Assembly (NCBI RefSeq): GCF_949628265.1
Contig: NC_088789.1
Span: 7,990,886 to 8,054,885, forward strand
DNA from: Cloeon dipterum
Taxonomy: Eukaryota; Arthropoda; Insecta; Ephemeroptera; Baetidae
Direction of reading: 5' to 3'
Length of the DNA: 64,000 nt
This document shows positions 59,101 to 64,000 of the stretch, piece after piece. Position 1 is the stretch's first letter, and each line of letters opens with the position of its first letter. Below the pieces are notes generated by a model. The model was given only the letters and a program-made list of their open reading frames with translations. It made no database searches and was not told the origin of the DNA. Position numbers and translations under genes: made by a program.

Positions 59101-59162
59101 GGACAACTGCAGATCAGACTGTGAGGAGAAGGCTGGTGCCCTCGGAGTCAGAGGAAAATTAA
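56156..59162 (+). CDS. Pss: Phosphatidylserine synthase, 477 aa
   Basis: Seven exons: 56156-56376, 57061-57319, 57379-57537, 57707-57858, 57914-58168, 58719-58941 and 58998-59162. They join without phase conflict into 478 codons, close to human PTDSS1 (473 aa). It catalyses the Ca-dependent base exchange that makes phosphatidylserine from other phospholipids in the ER and ER-mitochondria contact membranes. Diagnostic stretches are [17 protein letters not shown] before TM1, [63 protein letters not shown]-type loop CNGLGIWLG and [16 protein letters not shown]. Multiple membrane segments follow in order and the tail is short, acidic and Ser-rich. The ATG is preceded by a purine-rich leader. Whether it is closer to PSS1 or PSS2 was not tested; the length favours PSS1. 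Confidence 0.95.
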
Positions 59163-60322
59163 AAACAATCAAAAAGCTCCTGTTTGTGTACCAAAGTGTG
59201 TATATCTAGTTACACAGTACAAAGCTTTGCGAGCGCGAGTGGATTGCTTCACGAACACCGTTATTACACTTACAGATTTTCATGCGATTGTACTGGAATG
59301 CAATTTCTTCAGAAAGCTTGTGCCATGAGATAACATGGGGTAGCTCACTGCCTTGTTGGGTATCCGCCTGATTTCAGCAACAAGAGTCATTCCAATTACG
59401 CTTATATGATATTTATCAGCCATATCATTTTCTGCCAGTTCACTCATTAATTTAAATCTGTTTCATTCTCCATCAGCTTACAATTCACACAAGGTTCAAA
59501 TTAATGAGTTAAGTACTTTTTAAAACAGCTCCTTGTGGAACCTCTGTTGTTGATTTTATACTCTGAAGTATTGTTGGAAAAGAGACGAACTCTTGAAGTA
59601 TGCCTAAGGGAACTCTTTATGTCCAATCAATGCTCGTTTGTCCAAATAATAATTTTAGGCCAATCATGTTAATGTATGTGTCAAACTACATCCATGGGCA
59701 TAATTCCTGAACGTTTTCTGTTGGAAAAACAATCGATCTATTCAGGAATCAACTTAGTTATCCAGGTATTTTCGCCACTTCTATTCGAACAAACAGATCT
59801 GTTGTGCAAATGAAAATGGTTGGCTCTTTTGTTACCATTAGTTAGGTTTGCCCTTTTGTCAATGTCAAAGTGTACATTGTGGTAGCTTCGTTAAAGCAAC
59901 TTTTAAGGTCAAGATAATTAGACTTTGTCCACTTTTGGCTGTGCGGCTTATAAATGACTCAATTTTCGGCAAGAAGAAGTGACAAAAACAATTTTGGTGC
60001 ATTTAGCGTAGAAAATTAATAGTCATGTTGTTGATTTATTTTACTTCGTCTGCTGTAAATCAAACTATTTCATTACTGAAAGTTGGAAAAGTCCATTTTA
60101 TTAAATATTATACTTTGCATCCTCTCATTTTAATTTGTGCCCCATGAGCACATGATCCTAGAGAGGAAATTTGCAGCACTGTTATGTTTCGTGGACCTAT
60201 TTTAACTTTTTGCCAAATGTTTTAGTGTGCATGCGTAGATAATTTTATGTAGAATACTTAAGCAAGAGTAAAAAAATTGTTTTAGCTCCAAATTAAAGAA
60301 GGATTTAAAATAATTCAATTTT
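59163..60322. other. Pss 3' UTR and convergent intergenic DNA
   Basis: No coding exon seen on either strand. ATTAAA at 60292-60297 could serve as a Pss poly(A) signal, which would place its end within about 30 nt of the flacc end; this is a weak call. Confidence 0.45.
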
Positions 60323-60328
60323 TTTATT
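60323..60328 (-). terminator. Candidate poly(A) signal, flacc
   Basis: Minus-strand AATAAA begins only 7 nt after the stop codon, which implies an extremely short 3' UTR if used. Confidence 0.5.
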
Positions 60329-60335
60329 TAGTCGT

Positions 60336-63300
60336 TCATGACACCTCGACCTTTCTAGGTTCCCCCTGAAGACAGCTCTGCACTTCTTCCAACTTGCAGC
60401 TTCCCTTCAGCATGTCCAATACCAATTGTTTCACACTTGAGGAAACACTTCTGTCTCTGTTGCTGCTAGCTCCACCATTCTGAATCACGAATGGACAGAT
60501 TTTCCTGAGAAAAAGAAGACATTTGTAAATTTGAAAATTCAAATTATTTCCCAAAGTACTTAAGCTGCTCTCCATAAGCAAAATCGATGCCTCGTTGATG
60601 CCTGGGATTGAGGATATTAGCAATCTGTTCCTTCTTCATGACAATGGCAGCATGAACCCCTGGCACCTTGTCCTGCAGCTTTGTCTCCTTGTCAAACAGA
60701 AACGACATTCGCTCTTTGTTGTCTTCCATCTTGGTGCGAATTTCCGTCTCTGAGATCAATTTTTATAAAAAAAACACCCAAAAAATTATTAGCTCTCTAG
60801 AACTAACCAGGTGGCTCCAGACCAAGATCCTTCAGGTGAGGGCTCCCTCTCAGTGATTGAGGAACGCCAATTCGAGACAGCGCTGTTGTCATGTCCCACC
60901 TGTTGATGATTGCCTCCGATTCATCTTTCTTTACAGGACGCGTCTGGGTCAAGAGAGCAGCCCAGTCCACACTCAGAGCATCAGCACCTGAAAGATTATT
61001 TTAAAGTCATACTTACTTAGTTTTCCAGAGCCATGGAATAATACTAATTTTTGGCATTAATTGTGGCTTATCCTAATTATTATGATTTCTGGAGCAGCGG
61101 TAATCTCATTTAATTTCAATTGGGGACTATACCGGCCAAATTGTTGGTTGTAATTCTAATAGATAGGATTCCTGATAATTCCTCACCTGCTTTGATTTCC
61201 TCAGCGTCAAGCTCACCATCAGAAATTTCTTCAAAGTCCATGTCCTCGAGAATATCCTCCACAGGCTCATCCTCCTCCTTTTCCAGTTTATCCCCTTCAG
61301 CGCTGTCAAGCTTCTCATCCGCTTCCATTGTTGCTTCATTATTTTCTTCCGCAACATCCTAAACAGGATTTTCTACTGTGGGATTTTTAACAATAAAATC
61401 GAGAACTTACTGCATTCAAAATATCATCATCGTCATCGCTGAAATCGCTAAAGTCGGACTCAACCATTACCCCAGAACCAGCTTGGATATCACCCTCTTG
61501 ACAAGTCTTCTTGCTTGGAGGCTCTGTGGAGTCATCATCACCTATCTGATGGCCTTCAGATCTCCTCTGGTCAGTCACCTCTTCAGGCTTGACATCCAGA
61601 TCTTTCCTGCAAGATTTTTTACATCCTTAATACAAAAGCTTCCAGGAATTGATATGCAGAGTTATATAACAAAACAGTTTTGCAAACCGGCTATTGTCTT
61701 GAAGAGTTAGTGAATTTAAAAATAGTGGGGGATAATAAATAAATAAATAACAAATAAATAAATAATAGGGGGATAAATAAATTAATACATTTTTCCGTTT
61801 TTACTTACTCATTTTCCTTTATTGGACTGGCAGAACCCAGAGGACTCTGAGCCCTCCTGTGCCCCTTGCCTCCTCGATTCTGCTTAGCAGGCTCCTCCCA
61901 ATCGCGGTGACCTGACGTTCCACTTTTGCCTCTCCTCTCCCAATCCTTGTCCCGCTGCTCAGGATGGTCAGTCCAGTCGCGTCCGCCTTTCTGCGACCTT
62001 TGACGCGAAGGACTATCCCTGAAAAGGATTCTGAGCAACAGTAACCACTAAATTTTGACGTCTACCTTCTTGAGGACCGCTTAGCACCACGTTGCTCTTC
62101 GGGGTGATTTGAACCTTCACCTCGATCGTCATAACGATCGTACCGTCCTCTTTCTAAAATGGTAATTAAGCCAATCCCATTAAAAAAATATATTTATCCC
62201 TCTTTTCCAATCATTTTTATATATTCATTTTATTAAGGAGCAGCATGTATATTTAAGAATTTTGGGCAATGATGAATTTATATGACGTGCCCAATATTTA
62301 AGATTTTTCCATACTATTTGAAAAATTATCAAACAGCTTTAAGCATGGATCGTTTCAAAATAAAAAAGCCAAAGACTCACCTCTCCCAGAGCTCCTGTGG
62401 TCCTGGGATTCATCCCTTCCGCCTCCTCTTCTAGGTGAGTGCTGGGGATGCTGGGTCATAATATTCATCAAGGAGGGCAGCTCCTCGTCACGCCCCCTCG
62501 CTCGGTCCCTGGACTTGTCAGAGGGTGGGTCCCTACGCCTGTCCCTGTCACCCTCCTAACATTCAAAACAAAACATATTTAAAGCCACCTCTCTAAGAAT
62601 AAAATTTAAATGAGTACTTTGAGCCGAACTTTATCGCGACTGCTGGACGGCTCATCCCTTCTGTCGCGACTACTTGGGCGTCCAGCGTTGTCTGGAGATC
62701 CCCTGGGGTGAACTCTAGCAGGAGCAGGGCTACTGTACTCCTGCCTTTGGTAGTCCCTTTTGTCCACACATTCCCGCAGCTCTCTAGAAGATGCTCTGGG
62801 ACGACGTTCTGGACTCCTCCCGCCCTGAGGCCGACCTCGTGAGTCCCTGCTGAACAACAATTTTTTTTTATTTTATGTATGTTAGAATTTAGATATCAAA
62901 CTTTCAAACTCTACAGTTATTTGTTAATTTACCTTGGAGGGGCTCTGTGTGGTTCAGGACTGTTCCTCCTGGAGCTGCGACCACCCCCACTACTTCTCTG
63001 GGGATGGCGATCATGTGGCGAAGGAGGTGTTTGACCCCTTCGGCTTTCTTTCCTCTCTGGAGAAGGCGAGCGGTGACGGTTAACCGTGGGAGAGCTATTT
63101 CTTGATTCTGAAATCCAAAGACAAGATAGATGCAAACTGTCTTGAGATTTTTTCTTAAAAATATGTTGCTTGTGAGATAAAAATAGCTAGTCATTGGCTG
63201 AAGTAGTCAATTTAACTGGTGCAAAATTTATGGAAAACATACCATGTTTTTTGACGTTTTTTGCCCTGGGGCTGGGCGTCCTCCTCCTAGGCCTGGCAGG

Positions 63301-64000
63301 GCTGGGGGAGCGCTTCCTTCCCCTTGGAGGAGAGTTCCTGCGGCTTTCAGGTACATCCCTCCTGCGAGGCGGAGACAACTTTTTGTCGTAAGCAGCAGGG
63401 GGCTGCTTCTTCTTTCTATCTGGCGATGGACTCCTGCCTTTCATTTTGCTGTAAATTTTAATGTCTGAACAAAACTCCATAATTGCGAATTGGAATTGTT
63501 ACCTTTGATGGGAAGACGGTTTGCTCTGCTGACGCTTCCTTTCAGAGCTTGAGTTGTCCGAAGAGGAAGAGTTCTTCCTCCTTTTTGGCCCAGAGCTGGA
63601 TCCAGTCCTATGCTTGGATCTAGACCTCCGCTCCTGACGGCCTGAGGAGCTCGACCTTTTCTTATTGTCTTTAGTATTTTCCCTCATTCTCTTGGTTTCT
63701 GCAAACAAATAAAATGTTGATTGTTTTCAAAACCTTGTTCCCGCGTTAAAAATGCCTACCGAGTTCTTTCGGAACTTGTTTATTTACTAAGCCTCCTCCT
63801 TTTCCTTTTCTCCTGCGTGCTCTTGGTTTCCTCTTTGTAGGCTGAGCACTTTTAGACGATGATGCTTTGCTAGATTCAGAGAAAGTCTGAGCGGTAGAAC
63901 TACTACTGGATGAACTGGATCTTTTCTGCTGTAAAATTAGATTTTATTGAGTTGACAGGCCACAGGAGCAGCAAAATTTTAGAACCTTTTTGATAGGCTT
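60336..64000 (-). CDS. flacc: flacc/xio-like (ZC3H13) RS-rich m6A-writer complex subunit, 5' partial
   Basis: Minus-strand exons: 63986-64000 (partial), 63760-63928, 63503-63698, 63243-63448, 62933-63107, 62618-62849, 62381-62555, 62066-62153, 61809-62018, 61411-61606, 61187-61358, 60808-60987, 60560-60749 and 60336-60504. Phases agree for 791 codons including the stop. The upstream part is rich in Ser, Arg, Lys and Pro (for example RSPSPDRKKK and KRSPSPARPRRRTPSP). Then come acidic segments (FSDFSDDDDD, EDILEDMDFEEISDGELDAEE) and a conserved C-terminal domain: VDWAALL, ALSRIGVPQSLRG, KERMSFLFDKETKLQDK and a KVEVS end. This order resembles the ZC3H13 C-terminus as I recall it (IDWSSL, LRVGISKKLAG, final CVS). 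Flacc links Fl(2)d to Nito in the m6A complex in flies. The N-terminus is outside the window, so a CCCH finger cannot be judged. Another RS-rich splicing protein is possible. Confidence 0.68.
61733..61790. repeat. (AAAT)n-type microsatellite
   Basis: ATAAATAAAT units in two runs interrupted by TAGGGG, located in an intron of the flacc-like gene. Confidence 0.85.

Overview
The window is nuclear DNA from an arthropod, most likely an insect. Multi-exon genes sit on both strands. Introns run from about 50 bp to 19 kb with GT-AG borders and one GC-AG border. Simple GA/CT repeats are common, CpG is not depleted, and the best protein matches are to Drosophila and vertebrate families. No bacterial operons, tRNA, rRNA or CRISPR arrays were seen. 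Exon coordinates were worked out by hand from splice signals, frame continuity and recalled family sequences; no database search was run.

Region 1 (1-34.7 kb, + strand) is one large gene, the tay bridge/AUTS2 orthologue. It has a GC-rich leader and first coding exon near 2 kb, a 19-kb intron full of microsatellites, a 43-nt microexon near 21.5 kb, and eight further coding exons to 31,996. A long AT-rich 3' UTR follows.

Region 2 (35-42 kb) holds two smaller genes. One is a minus-strand, membrane-anchored protein with two RING-H2 fingers (35,141-37,815). The other is a plus-strand orphan class A-like GPCR (39,922-41,603). Between them lies an imperfect inverted repeat with coding-like arms.

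Region 3 (42.3-50.4 kb, - strand) is a complete 23-exon gene for a secreted EGF/laminin-G protein with a mucin-like segment, best matched by eyes shut (spacemaker). Its exons add up to an unbroken frame of 1,917 aa.

Region 4 (51.2-59.2 kb) is a head-to-head pair. TM9SF2 (nonaspanin, - strand, 12 exons, 658 aa) and phosphatidylserine synthase (Pss, + strand, 7 exons, 477 aa) share a promoter region of about 0.8 kb.

Region 5 (60.3-64.0 kb, - strand) is the 3' part of an RS-rich gene that resembles flacc/xio (ZC3H13), a subunit of the m6A-writer complex. Its 5' end lies beyond the window.

The genes do not form one pathway. The layout is ordinary insect gene packing: convergent pairs (tay/RING, GPCR/eys, Pss/flacc) and divergent pairs (RING/GPCR, TM9SF2/Pss). 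I found no clearly new system. The points most worth a second look are the microexons and unresolved start of tay, the small tandem-RING membrane protein, the orphan receptor, the inverted repeat at 38.4-39.2 kb, and the unusual introns and domain layout of eys.
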